From NCBI GenBank assembly GCA_028752905.1, contig JAQNBH010000002.1, positions 39,092,776 through 39,156,775 on the forward strand: 64,000 bases of DNA, in the 5' to 3' direction. Below, piece by piece: positions 28,104 through 61,494 of this stretch (position 1 is the stretch's first letter; each line of letters starts with the position of its first letter). The notes below the pieces were generated by a model, which searched no databases, was not told where the DNA came from, and saw nothing but the letters and a program-made list of their open reading frames with translations. This DNA comes from Cladorhizidae sp. MBARI D1340-BT2 (lineage: Eukaryota; Porifera; Demospongiae; Poecilosclerida; Cladorhizidae). The translations under genes and the position numbers were made by a program.

Positions 28104-28439
28104 AAACTTACCACAGAGCACATGTTCAGTATGTGCTCAACTGGATAGCTTGGATAGCGCAAATTTTTCCCCCAATTTTAAAAAAATAAATAAACACGTC
28201 ACCTTTTACTGGGTGTGATTCAGGTCCATTTCCTAAGATCAAGTTCCATTCCTGATCGTGCAGGAACGCACATTTGTAGAGGGTGTAACTGTTATAATAA
28301 TAAGTGGTGTACTGGTACCTACTAGTGAGGGAGGGTCACCGTAAGTTCCTCTTCGTCCTGCTCCAGACCCTCCACGCAAGTGAGGTGGCACGTAGCGATC
28401 TATAGCCACACACACATCACCATCAAGAGTTGCCAGTGT

Positions 28440-28855
28440 GCACCTGCAACACTGCACATATTGCTAATGTGTGCAAGTAACACTCCACATATTGCTAATG
28501 TGTGCAAGTAACACTCCACATGTTGCTAGGGTGTGCCTTTAACACTCCACTGATGCTAGTTTTCCTGTAACACGCCACATGTAGCTAGGGTGTGCTTGTA
28601 ACACTCCACATGTTGCTAGTGTGTGTCTGTAACACTCCACATGTTGCTAGTGTGCATCTGTAACACTCAGCATGTTGCTAGTATGCATCTGTAACACTTA
28701 GCATGTTGCCAGTGTGTGCCTGTAACACTCCACATGTTGCTAGTGTGCCTATAACACTCCACACATTACTAGTGTGCCTGTAACACTCTGTATGTTGCTA
28801 GTGTGTGCCTGTAACACTCTGCGTGTTGCTAGTGTGTGCCTGTAACACTGCAGTG
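28440..28855. repeat. 31-bp minisatellite filling intron 2, copy A
   Basis: About 13 degenerate units around CCTGTAACACTCCACATGTTGCTAGT (read in parts; key words TGTAACACTC and TGTTGCTAGTGTG). It starts about 7 bases after the exon 2 donor in minus sense and fills most of the intron. Confidence 0.88.
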
Positions 28856-29179
28856 TCTTACCTGTAGTAGTTTCTCTTCGAGGCTGCAATGAAGACCTCC
28901 TAGGACCAGCACTGTCCTGCAAGTCCAGACCAGCAAACTACATACACACACAACACAGCTACAGCTGATGTGCACGTCAGAGCAACGATGCTTCTGCTGA
29001 AGCTAGTCCTCAAGTTCCAGTAGCTGGCGGCTCAACCATTGTTAGCGGTGTGGTCAGATGGGGTGTGGCAAGTTGCCCCACCAGGACAGGTAGAGGCAGG
29101 AACTGGTGCGCCTGCCAGCATCCTGCAGAGTTACTCTTTTTACCTTGTCCTAGCTACAAGCTGCTCCAGCCATAGCCCT

Positions 29180-29650
29180 AAAACTTTAGTAGGTGGCCCA
29201 GTTGAAAAATGAATATCGTTAAAATTCTTTTTTCAACCATGAGCTTGACCACGTACTCAAGTTTTAGTGCCTAATGAAAAACTACATTGCCTTGCTCTAA
29301 CCACTGGTACTAATTTCAGCTCTCTAGCCACTTGGCAATCTGGAGGAAAAAGTGTTCCTAACTCAGGCACTCGGGTTTTGAGGTACCCCCACTTTAGCTC
29401 CAGTAACTTCAGTATATTTATCGCCATGGAAAATGTTTTAGGTTCAAGAGAGAGCACACAGAGAGACCTATCTTTTGAGCTATATATCAAGTCCATACAG
29501 TGAAGTGTGCATAATCTATGGAGCTATACCTATGCAACATTTTTAGTATGAAGAGAGAGCACACAGAGAGACTTATCTTTTGAGCTATATATCAAGTCTA
29601 TACCATGAAGGTTGCAGAATCTATGGAGCTATAAAGTGGTAACCACAAGT
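29180..29650. repeat. Diverged foldback arm in intron 1, copy A, with partial duplication
   Basis: Carries GACCTATCTTTTGAGCTATA and TCAAGTCCATAC as in the foldback family. A second copy of the 3' part (29525-29640) is present here but not at 60175-60260 in copy B. Confidence 0.65.
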
Positions 29651-29784
29651 TTTTTTAATAATAACTTAATTAACTACTAAATGATTTCATCCCTTCAGTG
29701 CTTACTCTGGCCCTCACTCATAGTCAGCCCCTTCAGTGTGTACTCTGACCCCTAGAAATCCTGGATAACAAGAGAGCTATGCCA

Positions 29785-32700
29785 CTAGGGCTAGGGAAAC
29801 ATATGCTTGAGTCTAGGGCTAGGGACACATATGCTTGAGTCTAGGGCTAGGATCACATATGCTTGAGTCTAGGGCTAGGATCACACATGCTTGAGTCTAG
29901 GGCTAGGATCACACATGCTTGAGTCTAGGGCTAGGATCACATATGCTTGAGTCTAGGGCTAGGATCACATATGCTTGAGTCTAGGGCTAGGATCACATAT
30001 GCTTGAGTCTAGGGCTAGGATCACATATGCTTGAGTCTAGGGCTAGGATCACATATGCTTGAGTCTAGGGCTAGGATCACATATGCTTGAGTCTAGGGCT
30101 AGGATCACATATGCTTGAGTCTAGGGCTAGGATCACATATGCTTGAGTCTAGGGCTAGGATCACATATGCTTGAGTCTAGGGCTAGGATCACATATGCTT
30201 GAGTCTAGGGCTAGGATCACATATGCTTGAGTCTAGGGCTAGGATCACATATGCTTGAGTCTAGGGCTAGGATCACATATGCTTGAGTCTAGGGCTAGGA
30301 TCACATATGCTTGAGTCTAGGGCTAGGATCACATATGCTTGAGTCTAGGGCTAGGATCACATATGCTTGAGTCTAGGGCTAGGATCACATATGCTTGAGT
30401 CTAGGGCTAGGATCACATATGCTTGAGTCTAGGGCTAGGATCACACATGCTTGAGTCTAGGGCTAGGATCACATATGCTTGAGTCTAGGGCTAGGATCAC
30501 ACATGCTTGAGTCTAGGGCTAGGATCACATATGCTTGAGTCTAGGGCTAGGATCACATATGCTTGAGTCTAGGGCTAGGATCACATATGCTTGAGTCTAG
30601 GGCTAGGATCACATATGCTTGAGTCTAGGGCTAGGATCACATATGCTTGAGTCTAGGGCTAGGATCACATATGCTTGAGTCTAGGGCTAGGATCACATAT
30701 GCTTGAGTCTAGGGCTAGGGACACATATGCTTGAGTCTAGGGCTAGGATCACATATGCTTGAGTCTAGGGCTAGGATCACATATGCTTGAGTCTAGGGCT
30801 AGGGACACATATGCTTGAGTCTAGGGCTAGTGTCACATATGCTTGAGTCTAGGGCTAGGATCACATATGCTTGAGTCTAGGGCTAGGATCACATATGCTT
30901 GAGTCTAGGGCTAGGATCACATATGCTTGAGTCTAGGGCTAGGATCACATATGCTTGAGTCTAGGGCTAGGATCACATATGCTTGAGTCTAGGGCTAGGA
31001 TCACATATGCTTGAGTCTAGGGCTAGTGTCACATATGCTTGAGTCTAGGGCTAGGATCACATATGCTTGAGTCTAGGGCTAGGATCACATATGCTTGAGT
31101 CTAGGGCTAGGATCACATATGCTTGAGTCTAGGGCTAGGATCACATATGCTTGAGTCTAGGGCTAGGATCAGACATGCTTGAGTCTAGGGCTAGGATCAC
31201 ATATGCTTGAGTCTAGGGCTAGGATCACATATGCTTGAGTCTAGGGCTAGGATCACATATGCTTGAGTCTAGGGCTAGGAACACATATGCTTGAGTCTAG
31301 GGCTAGGATCACATATGCTTGAGTCTAGGGCTAGGATCACATATGCTTGAGTCTAGGGCTAGGGACACATATGCTTGAGTCTAGGGCTAGGGACACATAT
31401 GCTTGAGTCTAGGGCTAGGATCACATATGCTTGAGTCTAGGGCTAGGATCACATATGCTTGAGTCTAGGGCTAGGATCACATATGCTTGAGTCTAGGGCT
31501 AGGATCACATATGCTTGAGTCTAGGGCTAGGATCACATATGCTTGAGTCTAGGGCTAGGATCACATATGCTTGAGTCTAGGGCTAGGATCACATATGCTT
31601 GAGTCTAGGGCTAGGATCACATATGCTTGAGTCTAGGGCTAGGATCACATATGCTTGAGTCTAGGGCTAGGATCACATATGCTTGAGTCTAGGGCTAGGA
31701 TCACATATGCTTGAGTCTAGGGCTAGGGTCTAGGGCTAGGATCACATATGCTTGAGTCTAGGGCTAGGATCACATATGCTTGAGTCTAGGGCTAGGATCA
31801 CATATGCTTGAGTCTAGGGCTAGGATCACATATGCTTGAGTCTAGGGCTAGGATCACATATGCTTGAGTCTAGGGCTAGTGTCACATATGCTTGAGTCTA
31901 GGGCTAGGATCACATATGCTTGAGTCTAGGGCTAGGATCACATATGCTTGAGTCTAGGGCTAGGATCACATATGCTTGAGTCTAGGGCTAGGATCACATA
32001 TGCTCAAGTCTAGGGCTAGGATCACATACATATGCTTGAGTCTAGGGCTAGGATCACATATGCTTGAGTCTAGGGCTAGGATCACATATGCTTGAGTCTA
32101 GGGCTAGGATCACATATGCTTGAGTCTAGGGCTAGGATCACATATGCTTGAGTCTAGGGCTAGGATCACATATGCTTGAGTCTAGGGCTAGGATCACATA
32201 TGCTTGAGTCTAGGGCTAGGATCACATATGCTTGAGTCTAGGGCTAGGATCAGACATGCTTGAGTCTAGGGCTAGGATCACATATGCTTGAGTCTAGGGC
32301 TAGGGACACATATGCTTGAGTCTAGGGCTAGGATCACATATGCTTGAGTCTAGGGCTAGGATCACATATGCTTGAGTCTAGGGCTAGGATCACATATGCT
32401 TGAGTCTAGGGCTAGGATCACATATGCTTGAGTCTAGGGCTAGGATCACATATGCTTGAGTCTAGGGCAAGGATCACACATGCTTGAGTCTAGGGCTAGG
32501 ATCACATATGCTTGAGTCTAGGGCTAGGGACACATATGCTTGAGTCTAGGGCTAGGATCACATATGCTTGAGTCTAGGGCTAGGATCACATATGCTTGAG
32601 TCTAGGGCTAGGATCACATATGCTTGAGTCTAGGGCTAGGATCACATATGCTTGAGTCTAGGGCTAGGATCACATATGCTTGAGTCTAGGGCTAGGGACA

Positions 32701-33311
32701 CATATGCTTGAGTCTAGGGCTAGGATCACATATGCTTGAGTCTAGGGCTAGGATCACATATGCTTGAGTCTAGGGCTAGGATCACATATGCTTGAGTCTA
32801 GGGCTAGGATCACATATGCTTGAGTCTAGGGCTAGGATCACATATGCTTGAGTCTAGGGCTAGGATCACATATGCTTGAGTCTAGGGCTAGGATCACATA
32901 TGCTTGAGTCTAGGGCTAGGATCACATATGCTTGAGTCTAGGGCTAGGGACACATATGCTTGAGTCTAGGGCTAGGATCACATATGCTTGAGTCTAGGGC
33001 TAGGATCACATATGCTTGAGTCTAGGGCTAGGATCACATATGCTTGAGTCTAGGGCTAGGATCACATATGCTTGAGTCTAGGGCTAGGATCACACATGCT
33101 TGAGTCTAGGGCTAGGATCACACATGCTTGAGTCTAGGGCTAGGATCACATATGCTTGAGTCTAGGGCTAGGATCACATATGCTTGAGTCTAGGGCTAGG
33201 ATCACATATGCTTGAGTCTAGGGCAAGGATCACACATGCTTGAGTCTAGGGCTAGGATCGCATATGCTTGAGTCTAGGGCTAGGATCACACATACTTGAG
33301 TCTAGGGCTAG
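29785..33311. repeat. 28-bp minisatellite, about 126 copies (copy A)
   Basis: Units GTCTAGGGCTAGGATCACAT plus ATGCTTGA, with rare GGGACAC, GTGTCAC and CACATGC variants. Highly homogeneous. The copy B array (60405-61393) has only about 35 units. Confidence 0.96.
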
Positions 33312-33330
33312 AGCAAGAGCCTATGTGTGT

Positions 33331-33500
33331 TTAAGGGGGGAAGAGGGCTGAAAACACATATTTTTTCAAAAAAAAGGAAAGGAAAGGTACATCTTGAGAA
33401 AGCCATTGGCTGCCACAATTGTTTTCATATCCCAGTTCATATCCTCATATGTAGGATCACGTTCTGTAATTGCTTCCATTGCAGTTACGAGGAATTGCAC
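33331..33500. other. TTAA junction where copies A and B stop matching
   Basis: After the shared GCTAGAGCAAGAG, copy A reads GTGTGTTTAAGGGGGGAAGA while copy B reads GTGTGCTTAATTATAGG. The GGGGGG right after TTAA looks like another foldback-type tip inserted at this TTAA. The far end was not located. Confidence 0.5.
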
Positions 33501-33529
33501 ATAATTTTTTCCCCATAAGCTTCGTGCCG

Positions 33530-34690
33530 CTAAATCCATCTTGTTCTACAAAGATCCTTAACTTTAACAACACTAGTTTCCTTATCAATTACTTTCTCGA
33601 GAAATAGTTGCCGTTTAGCACTATAATGGAAGAAGTATGCTGTCTCAGTAACAGTAGAATTCATATTTATTACGAATAGGAGGTAAACTACAAGCTGCAA
33701 CAATACACAAATTAAGTATGTGACTATTACAGTGGATATATGTGGCTTTAGGATTTTCTGCCAAGAGACAACCCTGCACACCCCTTGCACTAGACATCTT
33801 GCTAGCACCATCATAGCCTTGCCCCCTACAATCTTCAAAGTCTAAGTCATACTTATTCAGTGCTTCTTTTATTGCAAGAGCCAAAACCTCTCCAGTGATC
33901 CTTTCTGTACTTATGAAATCTAAGAATTCTTCTCTTATATTACAATTACTATCTACAAATCTTAACACTACTGACACCTGCTCCTTATTGGATATATCAA
34001 CGACTTTGTCACTAAGAATAGAATAATATTTAGCTTGTTTAATTTCCTGTATTATACTATCTCTAATATGATCAGCTATGCATTCAATGAGTTGATTTTG
34101 GGTAGTTTTGCTAGTATAAGTTGCATTTTTTTAGGCATCTTTCAAATGCTTGGCAAATGCTTGGCTACATTTCCAGACCTCACAGAGTATTCAAGAAGTG
34201 CTAAAAGATTCCCTCTGTTGACCTCATAATCAGCCATGCTATCATCTCTGTGACCTCGAATAGCATACATTGCTTGCCACAAAGAAGTATTGCATCAGCC
34301 ATACAGCTTATTATACCTATTTGTTGCTATGTTACTCTCATCTATATGCAGCAAACGATTCTTAATAGAAGACTCTGGACACACATGGGAAGACTTTAAA
34401 GCATCTACCCGAGCTAAAGCCAGCTGATGGTACTGAGTGTCTGCGTACAGTTGTGACTGGCAAACGTTTTAGTTTTCCGAAACCATGCATTACATCCATT
34501 ACATACAAAATGACCCAAACCCTTTGTAGCAAAGAGAACACATGGCAAACAAACTATTCCATCTTCTACTTTACTATAAACCAACCAAGGGTTTTCAGCC
34601 AAGTATTTATGTTGACAGGACCTATTACAGCCATCTAAATAACCACTTGGAAATGTAAATGAACTATCAGGCTTAAGGATTAACTAAAAG
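33530..34690 (-). pseudogene. Degenerate hAT/DUF4371-type transposase (ZMYM1/TTF-finger family)
   Basis: Read on the minus strand in three pieces. 34690-34470 has GYLDGCN, PWLVYSKVEDGIVCLPCVLF and a second Cys/His block (TTF-type finger). About 34440-34300 has LALARVDALKSS. 33977-33645 has RFVDSNCNIREEFLDF, RGQGYDGASKMS, RGVQG and YIHCNSHILNL. 33660-33530 in another frame has YFFHYSAKRQLFLEK and LCRTRW. Frame changes and stops separate the pieces, so it is not functional. Order and spacing match DUF4371-containing hAT-like transposases. It lies between copy A and the 3' end of the full DDX3 gene. Confidence 0.75.
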
Positions 34691-34859
34691 TGAATACTTG
34701 CACTCTGGAGCCAAATTCAGGATATCTGTTTGGGGCATTGAGCGCATAAGCAAGCCAATATCGTTACACTTCTCAAAATCAATTGAAGCACTTTGAAGAA
34801 GAAGCAGCAGAAAAAGTGGACAAGGAAGTGCAGGGCAGATGAGATGCGGAATGAGAGGG

Positions 34860-35130
34860 CAGGACAGAAGTGGAACATGAAGGCAGTCATAGCACCGACT
34901 CAGTAGGCTCAGGAGGAGACTCAGACACAGAGCCCGAGGGCTGGCTGGGAGACACAGATAGAGAGTTCTCTGTGACAGACACAGAGGGCTGGGTGAGAAT
35001 CACAGACACAGAGGGCTCGGAGGAGACACAATGGACTGAAGCAGGAGACCATGGAAGAGTGACAGCAGGTACATCAGCTGGAGATGGAAAAGTGGTCTTC
35101 TTGTCGGTCCTTTTTGTTTCCTATCATTAA
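34860..35130. other. Low-complexity acidic/GACACAGAGGGCT stretch
   Basis: Imperfect repeats of CACAGACACAGAGGGCT give an 86-codon plus-strand frame rich in Asp, Glu, Thr and Gly. No domain. It may be the Ser/Thr-rich 5' part of the neighbouring transposase read on the other strand. Confidence 0.35.
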
Positions 35131-35735
35131 ATGTGGAAATTTCTATGTAAATTAACTCTACTAGCTAGCAGTAGTGGCTGGCTGCAAGGACTATAGCTAG
35201 CTAGTACAAGTACTAAGTTGGCAATCTATTCAATAGAATAATATTCTCAATCAGTGCTTAGTTTAGATCAACTTACTTAGCTTTAGGGGGGCCTGGGGGG
35301 GCTTTGAAAAAAGCCTTTAACTTTGACTGAGCCACGAGTAAGATATTTGGTGAGTGACAGGAGTCGACAGTAAATCTCTCTGGGAGGTAATGAACCAGGT
35401 GCTGAACATTTGGAACGACGATAATAGGTAAGGTTGCGTCTGGTGCAACCACACCCCCACGTTGCCCCCACTTGGGGGTGTGGCTTCGCAGGTCAGTAAA
35501 TAATTATAGGAAAAAGGAAAAAGCAAGAAAAGGCAAAAAGCATTGCAGGTTTGTTGTTTAGTTAGAGTTTGGGAAATTAGAGAAAAAAGGGCCTCGAACG
35601 AGACCAGTCGATCCCTTCTGGATCCGCCATAGCAGTGGCAAAGTGTGAGTGGGCCCAATGGAGACTGTGGAATGGACCTGCATGGCTGCTGGGTAAGAGC
35701 CTGAACTTTAACCCCACGTAACCCACGTCCACTAA
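35131..35735. other. No gene recognised
   Basis: Mixed sequence with TAGCTAG-rich and poly-G pieces (35286-35300). Small minus-strand frames show no known domain. Confidence 0.4.
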
Positions 35736-35960
35736 CTTATTATTTATTATTATTATTATATATAAAATGTTATTTATTATTTTATTATTATTTTTTTATT
35801 TTTTATTATCATTATTTTTATTCATTTATTATCTGTATTATTATGTTAATATATGTAATTAATTGTTGTTTGATTTATTTGTTTATTATATTTTTATTCG
35901 TTCATTTAAAAAAAAATTAAATTTATTCATATTATTATTATTATTATTATTATTATTTAC
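35736..35960. repeat. AT-rich, (TTA)n microsatellite
   Basis: Repeated ATT/TTA runs with poly-T and poly-A; no coding potential. Confidence 0.85.
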
Positions 35961-36070
35961 ATCTGGTGGACATGCTCTAGGCGTGTGCACTGGCAATATA
36001 ACAGGCTCACGTGAGCCTTAGCATCTCATTATTCCTGATGAAGACTTGATTGAATATTGATTATTGAGAA

Positions 36071-36366
36071 GGTGATTTATTATATATGAGAGAAGACCCT
36101 TTACCACTTGAGCAGTATCTCTCTTATGTCATAGCATGCCACACCCTTTATGAAGGCACAGCCGCTCCAGACCCACTAAAGGATGTGTAGCTGTAGAGAC
36201 GTGGGTCTTCAGATCTCCTCACACGCACACACACACACCAGAATAGTATATGAACTAGACAAACGAGACACTTCTTAGCTAATTAGAAAGTTCTCCATGG
36301 ACTTCTCTGGACCAGCCTAGACCAGTGCAGTAGCTAGAGCCTTCTAACTGGCACTTGGCCTAGACT
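36071..36366. repeat. Third copy of a DDX3 intron 4 fragment
   Basis: Matches 24575-24880 and 53998-54300: AGAAGACCCTTTACCACTTG, CATAGCATGCCACACCCTTT, GACGTGGGTCTTCAGATCTC and CCAGTGCAGTAGCTAGAGCC in the same order. It sits 1.1 kb beyond the DDX3 stop codon and ends where the next minisatellite starts. Confidence 0.85.
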
Positions 36367-36369
36367 ATA

Positions 36370-37085
36370 ATGTATTATTCTGCTCTATATTCAACTGTCT
36401 CTATATATATCCTGCTCTATATTCACCTCTATATATATCCTGCTCTATATTCACCTCTCTCTATATATATCCTGCTCTATATTCACCTCTCTATATATAT
36501 ATCCTGCTCTATATTCACCTCTATATCCATCTCTCTATATATCCTACTCTATATTCACCTCCATATATATCCTACTCTATATTCACCTCTCTCTCTATAT
36601 ATCCTGCTCTATATTCACCTCTCTATATATACCCTGCTCTATATTCACCATCTCTATATATATATCCTGCTCTATATATACCCTGCTCTATATTCACCTC
36701 TATCTATATATATCCTGCTCTATATTCACCTCTATATATATCCTGCTCTGTATTCACCTCTCTATATATATCCTACTCTATATTCACCTCTATATATACA
36801 CTGCTCTATATTCATCTCTATATATATCCTGCTCTAGATTCACCTATCTCTATATATATATCCTGCTCTATATTCACCTCTCTATATATATCCTGCTCTA
36901 TATTCACCTCTCTCTATATATATCCTGCTCTATATTCACCTCTCTATATATCAGGACTGCTCTATATTCACCTCTCTATATATATCCTGCTCTATATTCA
37001 CCTCTCTATATATAGCCTGCTCTATATTCACCACTCTATATATATCCTACTCTATATTCACCTCTCTATATATATCCTGCTCACA
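36370..37085. repeat. Minisatellite of about 30 bp, ~24 copies, TATA-rich
   Basis: Units TCCTGCTCTATATTCACCTC plus CTATATATA, varying in length through the TA tract. It produces a 155-codon Tyr/Leu/Ile-rich frame without meaning. Confidence 0.93.
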
Positions 37086-37461
37086 TGCTAAGCAAGAGGT
37101 TGTATTGACTGGCCAGAGGAGATAGAATTGCTAGTGGAAGGTGTCCAGTGCAGCCGCACACCTCACCTCCCTAGTCCCTAGTTAGTGCATGGCCGCAGGG
37201 GACCTGAAAGTTCTGCATGAAGTAATGTTATGGGGTGCTCTAGACCACGCCCAGTCCACAAGGTGCAGAGTCCACAAGACAAGCAAGGCTCAAGTGATTA
37301 CATTTGTATTATATATATATAGTGTGAGTGTGTGTGTGTGTGTGTATGTGTGTGTGTAGTTCAGGATCACAGTAACTATATAGCTAGTCCTCCACTAGAC
37401 GGAGACTAGGAATGTTCTGATAATGTCAGTAGGTGTGGCATACGCCCACACACACGTGGGG
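37086..37461 (-). other. Presumed DDX3 3' UTR / downstream region
   Basis: Directly after the stop codon (minus sense). Contains a (TG)n tract at 37321-37357. No canonical AATAAA seen in this stretch; the polyadenylation site cannot be placed. Confidence 0.4.
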
Positions 37462-59672
<22,211 letters not shown>

Positions 59673-60404
59673 CTACATACACACACAACACAGCTACAGC
59701 TGATGTGCACGTCAGAGCAACGATGCTTCTGCTGAAGCTAGTCCTCAAGTTCCAGTAGCTGGCGGCTCAACCATTGTTAGCGGTGTGGTCAGATGGGTGT
59801 GGCAAGTTGCCCCACCAGGACAGGTAGAGGCAGGAACTGGTGCGCCTGCCAGCATCCTGCAGAGTTACTCTCTTTACCTTGTCCTAGCTACAAGCCATAG
59901 CCCTAAAACTTTAGTAGGTGGCCCAGTTGAAAAATGAATATCATTAAAATTCTTTTTCCAACCATGAGCTTGACCACGTACTCAAGTTTTAGTGCCTAAT
60001 GAAAAACTACATTGCCTTGCTCTAACCACTGGTACTAATTTCAGCTCTCTAGCACTTGGCAATCTGGAGGAAAAAGTGTTCCTAACTCAAGCACTCGGGT
60101 TTTGAGGTATCCCCACTTTAGCTCCAGTAACTTCGGTATATTTATCGCCATGGGAAATGTTTTAGGTTCAAGAGAGAGCACACAGAGAGACCTATCTTTT
60201 GAGCTATATATCAAGTCCATACAGTGAAGTGTGCAGAATCTATGGAGCTATTAAATTGGTAACCACACGTTTTTTTTTATATAACTTAATTAACTACTAA
60301 AATGATTTCATCCCTTCAGTGCTTACTCTGGCCCTCACTCATAGTCAGGCCCTTCAGTGTGTACTCTGACCCCTAGAAATCCTGGATAACAAGAGAGCTA
60401 TGCC
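59673..60404. other. Intron 1 (part), with a diverged foldback arm at about 59915-60260
   Basis: In minus sense upstream of exon 2. The arm carries GACCTATCTTTTGAGCTATA. No exon 1 candidate (start codon plus GT donor with a DDX3-like N-terminus) was found here. Confidence 0.55.
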
Positions 60405-61393
60405 ACTAGGGCTAGGGAAACATATGCTTGAGTCTAGGGCTAGGGACACATATGCTTGAGTCTAGGGCTAGGATCACATATGCTTGAGTCTAGGGCTAGG
60501 ATCACATATGCTTGAGTCTAGGGCTAGGATCACATATGCTTGAGTCTAGGGCTAGGATCACATATGCTTGAGTCTAGGGCAAGGATCACATATGCTTGAG
60601 TCTAGGGCTAGGATCACATATGCTTGAGTCTAGGGCTAGGATCACATATGCTTGAGTCTAGGGCTAGGATCACATATGCTTGAGTCTAGGGCTAGGATCA
60701 CACATGCTTGAGTCTAGGGCTAGGATCACATATGCTTGAGTCTAGGGCTAGGATCACATATGCTTGAGTCTAGGGCTAGGATCACATATGCTTGAGTCTA
60801 GGGCTAGGATCACATATGCTTGAGTCTAGGGCTAGGATCACATATGCTTGAGTCTAGGGCTAGGATCACATATGCTTGAGTCTAGGGCTAGGATCACATA
60901 TGCTTGAGTCTAGGGCTAGGATCACATATGCTTGAGTCTAGGGCTAGGATCACATATGCTTGAGTCTAGGGCTAGGATCACATATGCTTGAGTCTAGGGC
61001 TAGGATCACATATGCTTGAGTCTAGGGCTAGGATCACATATGCTTGAGTCTAGGGCTAGGATCACATATGCTTGAGTCTAGGGCTAGGGACACATATGCT
61101 TGAGTCTAGGGCTAGGATCACATATGCTTGAGTCTAGGGCTAGGATCACATATGCTTGAGTCTAGGGCTAGGATCACATATGCTTGAGTCTAGGGCTAGG
61201 ATCACATATGCTTGAGTCTAGGGCTAGGGACACATATGCTTGAGTCTAGGGCTAGGATCACATATGCTTGAGTCTAGGGCTAGGATCACATATGCTTGAG
61301 TCTAGGGCTAGTGTCACATATGCTTGAGTCTAGGGCTAGGATCACATATGCTTGAGTCTAGGGCTAGGATCACATATGCTTGAGTCTAGGGCT
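60405..61393. repeat. 28-bp minisatellite, about 35 copies (copy B)
   Basis: Same unit as 29785-33311, GTCTAGGGCTAGGATCACAT plus ATGCTTGA. Confidence 0.96.
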
Positions 61394-61494
61394 AGAGCAA
61401 GAGTCCATGTGTGCTTAATTATAGGACTACTCGGCTAGGGCTGATGTGTGCTGATGTGTGCTCATGTCTCAAGTCAAGGTCGACTAACAAGACA

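Noticed and set aside
29785..33311. Telomeric or subtelomeric repeat because of GGGCTAGG
   Set aside because: The 28-bp unit is not a telomere repeat and the array lies between gene copies, not at a chromosome end as far as can be seen.
36370..36837. 155-codon Tyr/Leu/Ile-rich frame resembling a membrane protein
   Set aside because: Pure translation of a TATA-rich minisatellite with no unique sequence.
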